DNA of 64,000 nucleotides from Heterobilharzia americana (lineage: Eukaryota; Platyhelminthes; Trematoda; Strigeidida; Schistosomatidae), in the NCBI GenBank assembly GCA_944470555.2, contig OX104127.1, positions 47,296,934-47,360,933 on the forward strand, given 5' to 3'. The position numbers and the translations under genes were made by a program. Below the pieces are notes generated by a model. That model worked only from the letters and a program-made list of their open reading frames with translations, ran no database searches and was not told where the DNA came from. This document shows positions 51,001-61,544 of the stretch, in pieces (position 1 is the first letter of the stretch; every line of letters begins with the position of its first letter).

Positions 51001-51444
51001 TGAAAACAGCAGAGGCCTTGGCCATCTGTGCACTGGAGCCTGACCTTTGTGTGCAGAAGAAGTATGTACAGTCTTTTTCTCTACCTTGGCCTCAACTTAT
51101 TTTACTCTTGGTGTGCTTCGTTCCTTTATCGTTTTTTAACCCCCACCCCCTACCTTTTTATCAGACTAACCTTTGTACTCTTCTATCGTCAACATCACTT
51201 TATTTTTATATTTAATTATTTCCGGTGTTATTTCATTTGATCCTCCTAATAATTGTAACTTTTAACAAAACATTTTCAATTTATTCCAATCAACTTGTCT
51301 CATTCATATTACTTAATCACTTGATTGCTTATTAACTTTGCCATATTTTCACCCTTTTTTAATCTATACACACCTTATAAACGATTTAAAAATACTACGT
51401 ACCCGTTTTTGTTATCATTCAACCTTTACGTCATCAACTAGCAA

Positions 51445-51496
<52 letters not shown>

Positions 51497-51564
51497 ACCA
51501 CCTTTATTATTATTTCAACCCTCCATTATTTAAGTTGAATCTTCCTCAGGGATTACAGTCGTTA

Positions 51565-51618
<54 letters not shown>

Positions 51619-54600
51619 CGAGTGTACAGCTTCAGGAAAAATTTGTCAAAAAGAGTCCTCTTCGCTGAATATCTTGTTTTTGACGTCACAATGGCAATTA
51701 TGAATGCACTGCTATTTAACCTTGTTAATCTGTTGATGCACGGTATCCCACTCAACTTCAAATTCCCAGAGATTCCCATACTGCTCGAAAATCGTATCGA
51801 CACTTAAACAAGAGTTCTATTTAGCTAAGACACTGAATAACGGACGAAAATCGGAGTATACACAGCATGCATTTCTCTCCTGTCAAATGTAAGATAGTGC
51901 TTTGGAATTGTTTTGATCTAGATTCCAGTCTAAGGATAGAGAATTCAGTAATGGAATGCGCTGACCACTTCCCTTATTTGGGAAGTCGCATCAGTTCTAG
52001 ATTGCTTAGGGATAAGACTTCAGCTCCAAGACAAACTCCTTATTTGGCCTTCCACAGCTTTCGCCATCTCTGGGTCTAACAAGGTATCCAACTTCCTGTT
52101 AAAAGATGAGTGTAATAAGCAGCTTTCAATCTAGTTGTGTGGATGACATGGTATGACTCTCAAAAAGTGTGAAGAAGTTCATAGGTATCTATGTAGTTCA
52201 TTAAATATGGTATAACCACACAGTTGGCAGTGTCCACGTTAGGTGTACAGTATTATGTAGGGAAGGCAAACCAGCCGAAGTAAGCATTTATCGAGTGAGT
52301 TGAACGTACCGAGCCACCACCGACCAAGACAGATATTGCAGACAAACGTATAAGTATGATACAATACAAGTGAGGATGACCAGATCAAGATATAACATTA
52401 TCCTATGAATTCTGACTGTGGCTGAGGTGTGGAAAGTAAGCTATCCAGCTGAAGTCATCGAGATGTACGAAACCTTTAGTTGGGGACCTTTAGAGACATG
52501 GCACATAACCCATTATCATGAAGTATACGTATTCACTCTTTAACTCGTTAGTTTTAAACCTACATTTACACTCCCTAATCTCTGATTTTTTCGCGACTCA
52601 ATTCCTCTTTGTACGCTACTTTGAGGTACGGTAACTTGAAACTATGTACTTCTTTGCAAAATTCTGACTGTTTAATCAGTGAAGACAAGGCTGACTTTTA
52701 GACATTTTTAACCCAGGAATAAATAGTCAACTTCGGTGTGCAGATCAACTTCACTCTTATACATCCAAGTAACTTCGCGTAAACTACTGGTTGGCATAGT
52801 GAAAAGAGAATTAAAAACCTGAAACATAATAAGTCAATCAAACGTTCGAAATAACAGTAGCAAGCTCTCACCTGATGAATCAACGGCAAAAGAGGCTTTG
52901 AAACAAAGTTAGACTCATCTGATGAAAACCAATCTCTAGGTGCACGACGCGAACGGGTCACTGGAACTTCCAGCCATTCATTCATTTTCATAAACATAAA
53001 ACGATGCTTTTTCCGGGGCTTTGAAAATTCAGACAACAAAGTAGAGTAAGGTTCATCTGCATCATTGAGGATAGTTTCATTTTGCCTATGAGATGGAAAT
53101 GAAATGCTTGAGTTGAACTTCGGATCACAATGACTAACTTTAACGAAACCACGTTCTCCTCCGATTACAAGAGTTTCACATTTTGGCTGAAACGTTGCCA
53201 ATAATAAAAGTGGGGAATCGAGTTATTTAAATACGCATAATAAAGCGGGATAATTATGGATTAATTTGTTGAAAAATCGGCAGCTCTGTAGTAACCTACA
53301 ATCGCAATAATACGAATAGCTGGGAACAACACAAGCGATACGTCGCTATTGTCTCTCCGCTACTTTCACTTTATGAGTATCCGGATATCCAGTGGCTAGC
53401 TGCTGTGAACTCGCTGGTGTAGGTATAACATTAAGTTGTAGGGTACAAAGCGGGCTTCTCGACTCGAAACCAGTCAACAGTCGTCTGTGTTGTTCTATTA
53501 AATGGATCTAAAACAACTAAAAAGGATCGTGAGACCAATCGATGCTTATTCGTAATCTCCGCCAAAGCACTCACCAACTGCAGTTCGGATGATGTAAAGG
53601 ATGCATTGTATGAAAAGATGTCCATTTCACCACAGAAAGAAAAGCGTTCAGATGTCATAATGGCAGGTAACTTTAACGCTCGAGTAGGGAAACTGAGCCA
53701 ATCGGAGAAGCATCTTGATGGAACTTATGAAATCCCATACCAACAAACCAACAACGGTGATTGTCAGGTGCAATTTTGGTTCCACAAACATGTTTCTAGC
53801 TAGCACTAACTTTATACATGAGAGACAGTCTCGGATGGCGTACCTCGACATCAAACTAACGATGGACACAGATAGATCATTTGCTATACGCCATAGCTAG
53901 AGAACCGGAGGAGGACTGCCACTTTCTGGAGTACCTGGTAGGACTTCAGTCACACGCTAATACGAGCTCGTGCATGTCTGCGCCTTACTGGTGGCAGGAA
54001 ACAGGCGGCAGTGAAGCCTATCTATGGTCAATTGGGAGATGAGAACGTCAAGTCCGAATTTAGAGAAGATATAGCTAAGCATTTGTCTGAATATGACAGC
54101 AATGCTGGTCCTGAAGAAACCTGGAATGACACTAAGTCTGCTGTAGAAACAGTGGTAAAGACAGTTAGTAACCTACACCCGGTTACTAAACGTCATTAAG
54201 TTTTCGCAACAGAGATATGGCCTTTAAGATAATGGATAAGAAAGATGAATTACCGTAGCTGCGACTGCCGTCAAAGGTGATGAACACTGAAGCTGATAGA
54301 TCTCCTTGCCATTCTGCAAATCAGTAAACTTTACCAGCTTGTCCAGGGAAACAGAGAGAAGAATTTCTTCATCTGTGATTGGATGATATTCGATGAATAA
54401 ACCAGTGATAATTTTGTAATGAAGATGCAAACCTCCACTCGTCCCATAGTCAAGAAACTTCTGAGCAGAAAAGTCCCATGACTGTACAACTGAACCAGCT
54501 CCGACAGCTAAAATCTTGTCTGTTTTGTTAAATGAAAGGGATGAGACAGCCTTTGGAACCGAGATTTTGTTGACAGGATTTGGCTTGTTAGAAAGAACAG

Positions 54601-56948
54601 TAAGAGGATGAAAAAAGGCTGGTGCAAAGTTCTCTACTAATTATCAAACAAAATGAAAATACCATGAGTCATACCGAACGTGAAAACGAATGAGAATTAT
54701 AATTCACGGGGATACTTAAGTTCTAGGAACAGTTCATAATTCTAACAGTATGGATCATCAGACGGATAGAGTAAAAGCTCAAATAGTTAGTTGTAGCGAA
54801 CATTTCAAATTGCCTTTGGTTCAAAACTGCGTAAATAAAACGCCTAAAATGTTAACAGCCCCGCCCCCCAGATGGACTATGAACAAATTGTGGTTAGAGA
54901 TTTGGCTGGTTTGTTCAAGAATAGCTAGCTGACTAAGTCTAACTGTTCAAAACTAAGCCGTGATATTAATTGTCTTCAAACAACTTAGGAAACGTAGAAG
55001 TCATTGTTACAACCTTCATCGACATTAGTGAAACCAGATAACACAACCAACTCAAAATGTGAGGAAGGCTTTACTATGACTTGGTTAGAAAAGAAATATT
55101 GAAATGCACTTATCAATCACCATGTTTGTGTGGTAAGCAATGAGTTACACCTTTTGTGTGTGGGTTAGTGATAATACTACTCTGCTCAGAACTCGATAGG
55201 AGGGCTTTGAATCACCATCTATTGGTTGGAGGCCATGTCTGGAAAAATGAGTATCAGTTAATTGGGTGCACCGACAGTATTCATTTTGGGGATACTACCA
55301 AAACCGGTCGTAAAATGATATAAGCACAGATAGCGATTGATACACCACAAAAACACTTCCAGTTACCAATACTTCAAAGTTGGTATAAACGTTTCAGTTG
55401 ACTTGGCAGTATGCTTAAAATGTCTAATCAGCCTTCGGCGTTCGGATGTCACAATAAGCCATAGTTAACAAACACTTGCAAATCTAAAGACGTGGTTGCT
55501 GATGAAAAGTTAAAGACACGGCACTCTGGTTAGTTTTAGGAAAAACGTCTTCGAACCCGGACCACTTTGAGTTGGGGACAGTAGATAAATTTGTTTAATT
55601 TCAATTATTTCCTCTGAATTGCTTCAGCTTTATGATGATAACTTTTAGGCAACAGTGCAGTCTCTGAGGTCTTATAGGATGGAAGTGGATATTCGTCATA
55701 TGATTATGCAGCATAACATAACAGAGATGAGGTAAGGTGTTGATTTCCAAATCCCTTTAATAACCGAGGTTCTTGATGCTGAAAATTTTGGCAAAAAGTC
55801 AACTCATTTAAAATATACTGTAGTGTAGTGAGGAAACCGTGGTGAAAACTATAGTTATTAACTAAGAAAATCAAGCACCTAATAACTGAGAGACCAAAGA
55901 ATTCATCACCTACATGATAATTAGAAGCTAGTAAGGATTTCGTGATGAGTCTTGATTTCTGCGTGTGCGATAGGATATCGTTGGGCTGTGTATGTACCTC
56001 TGTAAATATTTCTTCCGCACCACTAGGAGACTAAAACATTTTATCCTTATTTTCTGTACCATTCAGTACAATGAGCATTTTATCGTCTATGTGAACAGGG
56101 TGTTCTTGAGTAGCATTAACGAGGCTACTGTTAGAAAGTTTGGGCTTTACAGCGATTTGAACTGTACGGTTGTACCAAAGTCAAATGAATATCCCCAGCC
56201 TTAAAGATCCAGACATAAAAATAACTAAAACATGAGAAATACCACAAAACAAAAGCCTACCTCACGAACATCACAAATAACAACACTGCCATTAAGATCA
56301 CCGAAGCATAAGAGATTATTGTTGACTCTACCTGTTACCATAGAATGAGCAACTTCCTTCCCCACATTAACAGAGTAGCTACCAAGTGGAGAACCAAGTG
56401 TAACATCCCAAATGCGCGCCTTTCCATCCGATCCAAGGCTAGCAGCACGCAATCCATCATACAAAAACGAAGCTGCCACGACTGAGCTGCAGAATCACTT
56501 AAAAAAGGCTATCTTAATTTACCCTTGGTGAGCTTTCAGCTTTCGTAAATGAAACTTATTCTTGTCTGTAGTGCACATACGCAGAGTACCTCCTTCCTCG
56601 CCGACGATAATCATCTTCCCATCATTTCGGAAGTTACAACAAATCACTCGTCCTGAAAAACCACTCAGTTTACGGAAACGTCTGTCTCCAGAACATTTGT
56701 AAAGATTGACCTACGTCAAACAATTAGAACTGAAGAAAAACTAACATGGTAACCATCAGGAAGACCGTATTTATATGGAAGTGTTGGGCAAACTGCGACA
56801 GAATTGATGCGATGAGCAAGTTGTGGTGACTTTCCATCCTGAAACTATTAACCAAACATTTTTTTTCTCTTACTTTATAGCTGTCCCATACACCGATTAT
56901 CCCCTTTTTCTGCACATATGGAGCTAATACACTATGGGTCACCAGCAT
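47727..56948 (-). CDS. UTP15: UTP15, U3 small nucleolar RNA-associated protein 15, eight coding exons
   Basis: On the minus strand, coding exons are 56948-56874, 56838-56746, 56710-56523, 56486-56261, 54631-54254, 53186-52872, 49888-49534 and 48025-47727. All introns are GT-AG and phases agree; product about 642 residues (human 518). UTP15 belongs to the t-UTP/UTPA part of the SSU processome and acts in the nucleolus in pre-rRNA transcription and 18S processing. Matches in order: GVWDSYK (human YWNNYK), INSVAVCPTLPYKYG, FSGRVICCNFRNDGKMIIVG, LGSDGKARIWDV, LLSVSLDKLVKFTD, ETLVIGGERGFVKVS, then the UTP15 C-terminal domain MTVAVIRELLRRDTLAAAVA-GRD (human [21 protein letters not shown]). The start at 56948 is the first Met upstream of conserved sequence; an open frame continues further upstream without another clear Met, so the N terminus could be different. 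Introns 5 and 6 are loaded with transposon sequence. The last exon is the least conserved. Confidence 0.9.
48395..48545 (+). repeat. tRNA-related SINE-like repeat, copy 2
   Basis: GTGGGTTCGAACACCACTCC is a good RNA polymerase III box B. The following 100 bp matches 28035-28140, including ATCATTAGCC and GCATTACGATTT. It lies in UTP15 intron 7, reversed relative to the gene... the gene ends at 47727 and this lies between its last two exons. Confidence 0.6.
48630..48730 (+). repeat. SINE-like relic (CCTCGGTA family)
   Basis: GGCTACCCAAGCCTCGGTAA, then GATTTGAACTCGCGATTCAC and GAGCTACACGCCTACC. Read in reverse this has tRNA-like phrases; no foldable tRNA was seen. Confidence 0.5.
49534..49888 (-). 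CDS. UTP15: UTP15 coding exon 7 (UTP15 C-terminal domain)
   Basis: 118 codons plus one base. The start of the C-terminal domain is LLRRFSHSRALTLAL; the core is MTVAVIRELLRRDTLAAAVA-GRDNRQVEYIFRF. About 14 residues (WSWMWKIKRRTT region) are extra relative to the human protein. The acceptor is GACAG and the donor GTAAGC. Confidence 0.85.
50085..51090 (+). mobile_element. Penelope-like element (RT plus GIY-YIG endonuclease), in UTP15 intron 6
   Basis: Plus strand, antisense to UTP15. The RT part at 50080-50405 reads DAIAMGSLMADFIMSKLENS, then YKQYMDDTFVIST with the two catalytic aspartates, then TPFLDVLITR. After a decayed connector (50405-50690) comes a GIY-YIG domain (50740-51090): CIYQFTSCGARYIGLSQK, CIREHIP, MLEHLINPNH, TAEALAICALEPDLCVQK and SLPWP. 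This RT plus C-terminal GIY-YIG order, with conserved cysteines, is specific to endonuclease-bearing Penelope-like elements, known in schistosomes. The N-terminal part of the RT is missing and the connector has stops. Confidence 0.9.
51446..51495. repeat. (TTA)n microsatellite
   Basis: About 50 bp of ATT/TTA trinucleotides, about 350 bp after the Penelope-like element. Confidence 0.96.
51568..51617. repeat. (TA)n microsatellite
   Basis: About 48 bp of TA dinucleotides in UTP15 intron 6. Confidence 0.96.
51840..52690 (+). mobile_element. RTE C-terminal relic in UTP15 intron 6
   Basis: MECADHFPYLGSRISS, then AFHSFRHLWV, match the post-RT region of RTE elements (compare [20 protein letters not shown] at 37570). 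The 3' side near 52625 resembles the RTE 3' end. It is 850 bp with many stops. Confidence 0.75.
52872..53186 (-). CDS. UTP15: UTP15 coding exon 6
   Basis: 105 codons. PKCETLVIGGERGFVKVS closes the propeller, then a basic linker KPRKKHRFMFMKMNEW parallels the human RRRRPAYRTFIKGKNY region. The acceptor is GTTTCAG and the donor GTGAGA. Confidence 0.85.
53430..54215 (+). mobile_element. RTE endonuclease/linker relic in UTP15 intron 5
   Basis: SDVIMAGNFNARVGKLSQSE (53650) is the GDFNAxxG block of APE-type endonucleases. It is followed by CNFGSTNMFLASTNFIHERQ and VKPIYGQLGDENVKSEFRED-type linker. Antisense to UTP15 and frameshifted. Confidence 0.82.
54254..54631 (-). CDS. UTP15: UTP15 coding exon 5
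   Basis: 126 codons from NFAPAFFHPLTVLSNKPNPV to LTAVAAT, with WD features VGAGSVVQSWD and SVSLDKLVKFTD. The acceptor chosen (TAGAG) avoids an in-frame TAG that the AG just upstream would bring in. The donor is GTAATT. Confidence 0.85.
54632..56260. other. UTP15 intron 4
   Basis: About 1.6 kb; one or two SINE-like stretches (55140-55260, 55480-55570 with TCGAACCCGG) and otherwise nothing recognised. Confidence 0.55.
56261..56486 (-). CDS. UTP15: UTP15 coding exon 4
   Basis: It runs from SVVAASFLYDGLRAASLGSD to GSVVICDVRE, carrying two WD blades. The acceptor is CTGCAG and the donor GTAGGC (phase 0). Confidence 0.88.
56523..56710 (-). CDS. UTP15: UTP15 coding exon 3
   Basis: It runs from VNLYKCSGDRRFRKLSGFSG to LKAHQ; WD-repeat sequence. 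The acceptor is CGTAG, the donor GTAAAT, phase 0 in and 2 out, followed by a 36-nt intron. Confidence 0.85.
56746..56838 (-). CDS. UTP15: UTP15 coding exon 2
   Basis: 31 codons from DGKSPQLAHRINSVAVCPTL to GLPDGYH. It is flanked by introns of 35 nt (acceptor TTTCAG) and 34 nt (donor GTTAGT). With this donor, the residue count between PYKY and VNLY equals the human protein exactly. Confidence 0.8.
56874..56948 (-). CDS. UTP15: UTP15 coding exon 1
   Basis: 25 codons from MLVTHSVLAPYVQKKG to GVWDSYK, donor GTAAGA, phase 0. The start is uncertain: the same frame is open upstream to a stop near 57050. Confidence 0.7.
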
Positions 56949-57194
56949 AGTACAAGGCAGTAATTCCCGCGCGTCTTTAGAAGCATCCAATATCCAATAT
57001 GCAATATTGATAGTGGGAGTGTAGAAAACTGATCGTTTTTGATCTCTCGCGTCTAGTTATTAGGGCTTGGTCCGAGTTGTTCGGTGGTGTTTTGTGGGTT
57101 AGTAAGTTGTAATTTGTAGAGTGATTGGGGAGCTACGGGTTGCTGGGGCGTTTAGGGAACTGCTGTGACTCCTGCCTGTGTAGGTATCTGAGAG

Positions 57195-57320
57195 AGAATA
57201 GTAAGGTAGTGGTAAAAGAATGAAGAAGAGAAAAAAATAAGGGAAGAGAAAAAGGAAAAGAGGGGAAGGAGAAGAAAAGGAGGGGTGAAAAGAGAAATGA
57301 GAACGAAAGAAAAGTATTTG
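57195..57320 (+). repeat. Purine-rich tract
   Basis: Almost only A and G on the plus strand over more than 100 bp. A second tract lies at 57985-58050. They flank the LINE C-terminal relic and may be part of its untranslated ends. Confidence 0.8.
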
Positions 57321-57424
57321 GGAACTGCGCGAATGGTAGTGTGGGTTTGGTTCCTATAGAAAAATTAGTAGGTAATGTGATTGCATTAAGCAGCGAGATA
57401 GTGAGTGATAGTTTGGAGGGAGTT

Positions 57425-57924
57425 GGGAGCTAGTGAGGTTGTTGGCTACCTGAGTACATCCGTGGTAGACCATGCGAGGTGATATAACTGTCTAATCGCC
57501 TCTTGAATGAGTCAACTGAGGGAGCTACAACGATAGGTCACGGTAAGGCATTCCATAAAGCACATACTCTTAGGGAGAAGAATTTGGACCTGAGTATGGT
57601 GTTGGCTCCCTGGTGTGCTATCTTAATGGGGTTTCCTCGTGAAGATGGTTGAGTTGCAGGCAAAATTGATTTGTTTGCATGGTCTGTCTGATCCAATATC
57701 TGATATTTTTTTACCAGCTAGTGTAAACCAACTGATTTCTTCGCGCTTGCTTCTAGGTCTTGCTTAACGGTTCCAGGGTTTGGGGGATTCCTATGCAGTA
57801 GGTCTACCCATTCGGCTGCTGAGGCTCTGGTTAGCCAGACGGGCGGCTGGGTGTTGGTTAAATTTGTAGGGTGTTGTTTGTTTGTTTTTTCTTCAGAGGA
57901 CTGTGGTGCAGACGGGCTCCTCAA
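57425..57924 (-). mobile_element. C-terminal end of a LINE reverse transcriptase
   Basis: One minus-strand frame from 57924 to about 57430, interrupted by a few stops, reads VKKYQILDQTDHANKSILPA, then KFFSLRVCALWNALP and SVDSFKRRLDSYI. This is the terminal block of CR1-type RTs. It probably belongs with the flanking purine-rich 3' sequence (57200-57320). Confidence 0.7.
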
Positions 57925-58875
57925 GTATCGTGCCAGCAGATAATTGGTCGGACTTGTTATGAAAAGGAGATGAAAATATGTGCAGAGAAAGACAAATAGA
58001 AAAAGAAAAGGAAAAAAGAAAGAAAGAGAAAGAAGATTGGGAAAAAGGAAACGGCGTAGAGCTCCTGTTAGTTCTCCCGTACAATATTACCTTTCCTGTA
58101 CATTCGTATGTTATTCATTGTTGCTGGTTAATCTAGTCGTTGAATACAATTATATCGAATCTGCCTCCCTAGTCATCGGTGCATTTTCCCTCTTGTTCTC
58201 CTCTCTTCCAGATTCTGGTTGTGGGTTATATACTCTTTCAATGCCAAAGTGTTTTGTCTTCCACAGTTCAATATCAGCAGTCCCAGTAAAGAAAACTGAT
58301 AGTCTTGGACCTCTCGCTTCTCTATCCTACCAATAAAAACCAACAATTGCAGCTACCCACCCGAGTTTTACCGTCTTATGAGGCAACGATATAGGGACAG
58401 GCAGTAAAACATCTCTCAGTGATTACGACTGAAGGATTCCGGGTCAAATGGCTTGAGTTAATCTCCGAAGCGCCAAGTTTCCGAGGGACCCAATCTCACT
58501 TTTAAACGTTCAAGGGAAGTGGGAAAGCAACGTGTTCTGGTGGATAATTCCAGCGGGGTTCCTAGACGTAGACGATTCAGTCATGGTTTTCGTACTCTTC
58601 AGTTAGCCCCCCTCCCAATTTATTCGCCCCAGAGGATGTGAATAAACGATACGGATTAGTTCCAAAACCACTTACGGGAGCATAGCAGGTAATGCTACGG
58701 AAATATCCCGAGGCTACCTAGTCGTTTCTCTTAAAGAAGGACAGCGAATTCTTCGGCCATAGTGTTACTTGGCCACCAAACGTTTTATAGCACTTCTGCC
58801 TCGTATTTGCAACTTGGCCTCATGCTTTGGGTCTCATATTCCAAACAAGGTCTGATTCATGTTAGATAGAATGTC

Positions 58876-59452
58876 CTAATCAATTCCCAGCATGACCTCA
58901 TGACGACGCGATTCTAACATCAAAAGCTTTCCAGCCAAGGGTGTGCTGTTTGATGTGGTTCCGAGTTTATAGGCCACAGTGACCATCAAATCCCCGTACT
59001 CAGAAACCTTCGGCAACAGCATGCTAGTAACCGTATAGTATTTTGAATCGTCATGACCGAAATGCATGGCTACACTGGTATTAGCGTTTGCCTTGAGTGA
59101 CCGCTTCTTGAACCGTTCAACTAATGCGTTCAGGCCTTCTTGTGACAGTACCCGTTCCCCATCACTGTGTACGCGTCTATAAATTTTTGCAAATTCCGCA
59201 TCCACAAATACAGAAAAACTACACTTCAAATGGTGTGAGAAGAGCGGACGCTTTGGAATCCCGTTTTAATACATGCAATCCTTCAGCGATATCCGCGAGA
59301 ACAGTGTCCCGCTGCTCCTCGCCGACTTCTCTAATCACTAAAAATTCACTAACCCATTTTCGTACTTTCGATTGATTTCCTACAAGTCTCGAACAGACTT
59401 CATTGGAGGCTCCACTGAAATCCAAAAAATGAATTGAAAGTGAAACAGGCAC
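58876..59452 (-). pseudogene. Unrecognised protein-coding stretch split by one frameshift
   Basis: Minus strand. Frame 1 (59452-59219, 77 residues) reads SGASNEVCSRLVGNQSKVRK through LHVLKRDSKASALLTPFEV. Frame 2 (59229-58876, 117 residues) follows with VFVDAEFAKIYRRVHSDGER, through SVAMHFGHDDSKYYTVTSML, to ESRRHEVMLGID and stop. Together about 190 residues of protein-like composition, with balanced charged residues and no low complexity. An AG preceded by TTGGATTTC at 59419 could be a splice acceptor. The end VMLGID faintly recalls the last strand of retropepsins, but I do not see a DTG active site. I cannot name the family; a broken transposon gene or a real exon with a sequencing indel are both possible. 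Confidence 0.4.
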
Positions 59453-61039
59453 CAGCAGATAATAAATAAATAAATGAACAAATAAATAAAAAACCGTTTA
59501 TTCTCGCGTGAAAAAACGATTTTAACATGAAAGAAGCCGGTTTACACGCCCATCACGTTTATACATCTCAAAATATCTACAAGACCTGATCCCTGACTGG
59601 TACTGACGGAATTTCATGGAAGTCAATTAAAAACTGCCGAAAGTCCTGCTAATTATGAAATGAACGAGGAAATATTACTTTACAGCGTACATGGAGTGTT
59701 AAAGTTTAGATAATAGTAAATGTTGTCTTCAGTTAACGGGTTTAACGTGAGGGATACCAGTTAACAAGCACCGTCAAATTCATAACTTTTGAAAGTATCT
59801 AGTATTAAATAATTTACATATCAAGTCATTAGTGTGCATAATGTTATTGAAATTTGCTGAAATTCATGAGATGGATATGAATTGCCATCCCCTATCTCAC
59901 AGACAGGTTCCATTGTCAACATCAAAAGCGCGCAGTGTTCAAAGTTTGCATTGTAACCAACCGACGTTGTTAGTCCATTCGCCTAGTTTGCTGATTGGTA
60001 ATATAATAGTTTATTACTTAGAATAGTCTTCAGCTTTTGGTTTGCTAACCACAAAGGACCCATTTATACAATCTGGAGTATTAATAAAGTATCCACAGTT
60101 ATATAACCAACGTGTATGGCTATACCAATGCATATCCAGGACACCATGTTACTTTTAAAGGTAATATAGATTAATTCTGCTGGGAATACTTGTTGTATTG
60201 GATGAAAATAGATGTTGAAACAGTCAATAGTCCATAGACTTCGAGTATCTTTTGTATTAGCATAGGCGGCATCATTCGAGAAGTGTATTTGATGCGTAGT
60301 AAGTTCCATATGGGAAGGTCTCTTGGTACAGAGTACCAGAAAATATCTAGTGTGGAGCTATTGCAGGTAAGTGACGTCCCGAGCCAATATGTAAATTGGT
60401 TTCTGGTTTAATCATCTGTTCAGAATGACTCTGCTACTAGTACTGTTGGGAATGGTCAGACGGTTCGTCGCAAGAAAAATCATGACGGGTAGGTGAGTTA
60501 ATCTTGAAGATGGTCCAGAATTTGCGAAAGATTGGGAGCAGTCCAATAATTATTGGCGTCAATAAGCAGGTGTTATTCCAATAAAGTAATCACGTTCAGA
60601 CTGAATTTGAACATCAAATGTCGACTTGCAGCTGTTTCTGCAAATGGGGAAAGAAAGGAGGGGCACGTGCAGATATGGAAATAGAGATTACTACGCTACC
60701 AAATTTGGAGAAGAGAGAAGTCCCTATTTTTTTTTGATTTATTCGGACTTGATGTACATTTTCATGTATATTTGTTAAGTCAACTACACAGTCCTTCCAT
60801 TATAGGGTTATTAAGTCGTTCTTTTGGGAGCGGGGGTGTACCGTAGTGGCTTTCAGAGATGAACAGTATTCTTTAAGTTCATTATACGGGGAGGAGCCAG
60901 TATTCATACCCTTGTATGCAGTCGTAAGGACATCTGCATTAAAGGAACTTCAGGGCCTTAATAAAACCGATTTTTACATTCAGAGATCTGAGCACGTTCA
61001 CAGTGGACGCAATGGCTTGAGCATTGTTATATGCGGATT
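59453..61039. other. No gene recognised
   Basis: Begins with an AATAAATAAATAAA-rich run (59460-59492). Frames at 60064-60309 and 60846-61070 have no recognised domain. Confidence 0.5.
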
Positions 61040-61430
61040 GCTCCATTATGCTTCGTATTTGTGGATATAATATGAATGTCAAGAAATTTATAGATATCCG
61101 TGAAAAGAAATAATTCGTTGAGTAGACGTCGAAACTGAAATGCAGGCATGCAAGAGCGAATAAAATGTGGAAGCTTACTCCATAACTTGCTGTACTGTAA
61201 CATAAAGGATTGTGACCTAAGTTTAAGGCGGTGATTTTCTACAGGTACAGTGCATTCACGATTGCGTAGATTACATGAAGACATAGGCTTAAAAGTAGGA
61301 GCGCAACGGGCGTGAGTAATGCCACGCAGAAGGCGGAAAAATAGTCAAAGGGTAAGCTAAAGGCGTCTTAGCCAAAGCGGGCCAATATTCAATTTAGATG
61401 AGAGTGAAATATATTTCTAACTAGCTTAAT
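61040..61430 (-). mobile_element. 3' coding end of another LINE
   Basis: MSSCNLRNRECTVPVENHRL then KLRSQSFMLQYSKLWSKLP and FIRSCMPAFQFRRLLNELF (61284-61027) match the terminal region of non-LTR RTs (basic block followed by xLWxxLP). It is separate from the element that starts at 61545. Confidence 0.6.
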
Positions 61431-61544
61431 CCCAAAGATTAAGAAACTTGCTGATTTAGGCTTGGTGAGACTAAAGCGTGTCCTTGAACTTGATTTTCAG
61501 ATTGAAACTTGTTGTTTGAGGATGGGGGCTGGGATCCTATACTA

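Noticed and set aside
57980..58336. 118-codon Lys/Arg-rich frame
   Set aside because: Starts in a purine tract and continues into sequence with no domain; composition explains the open frame.
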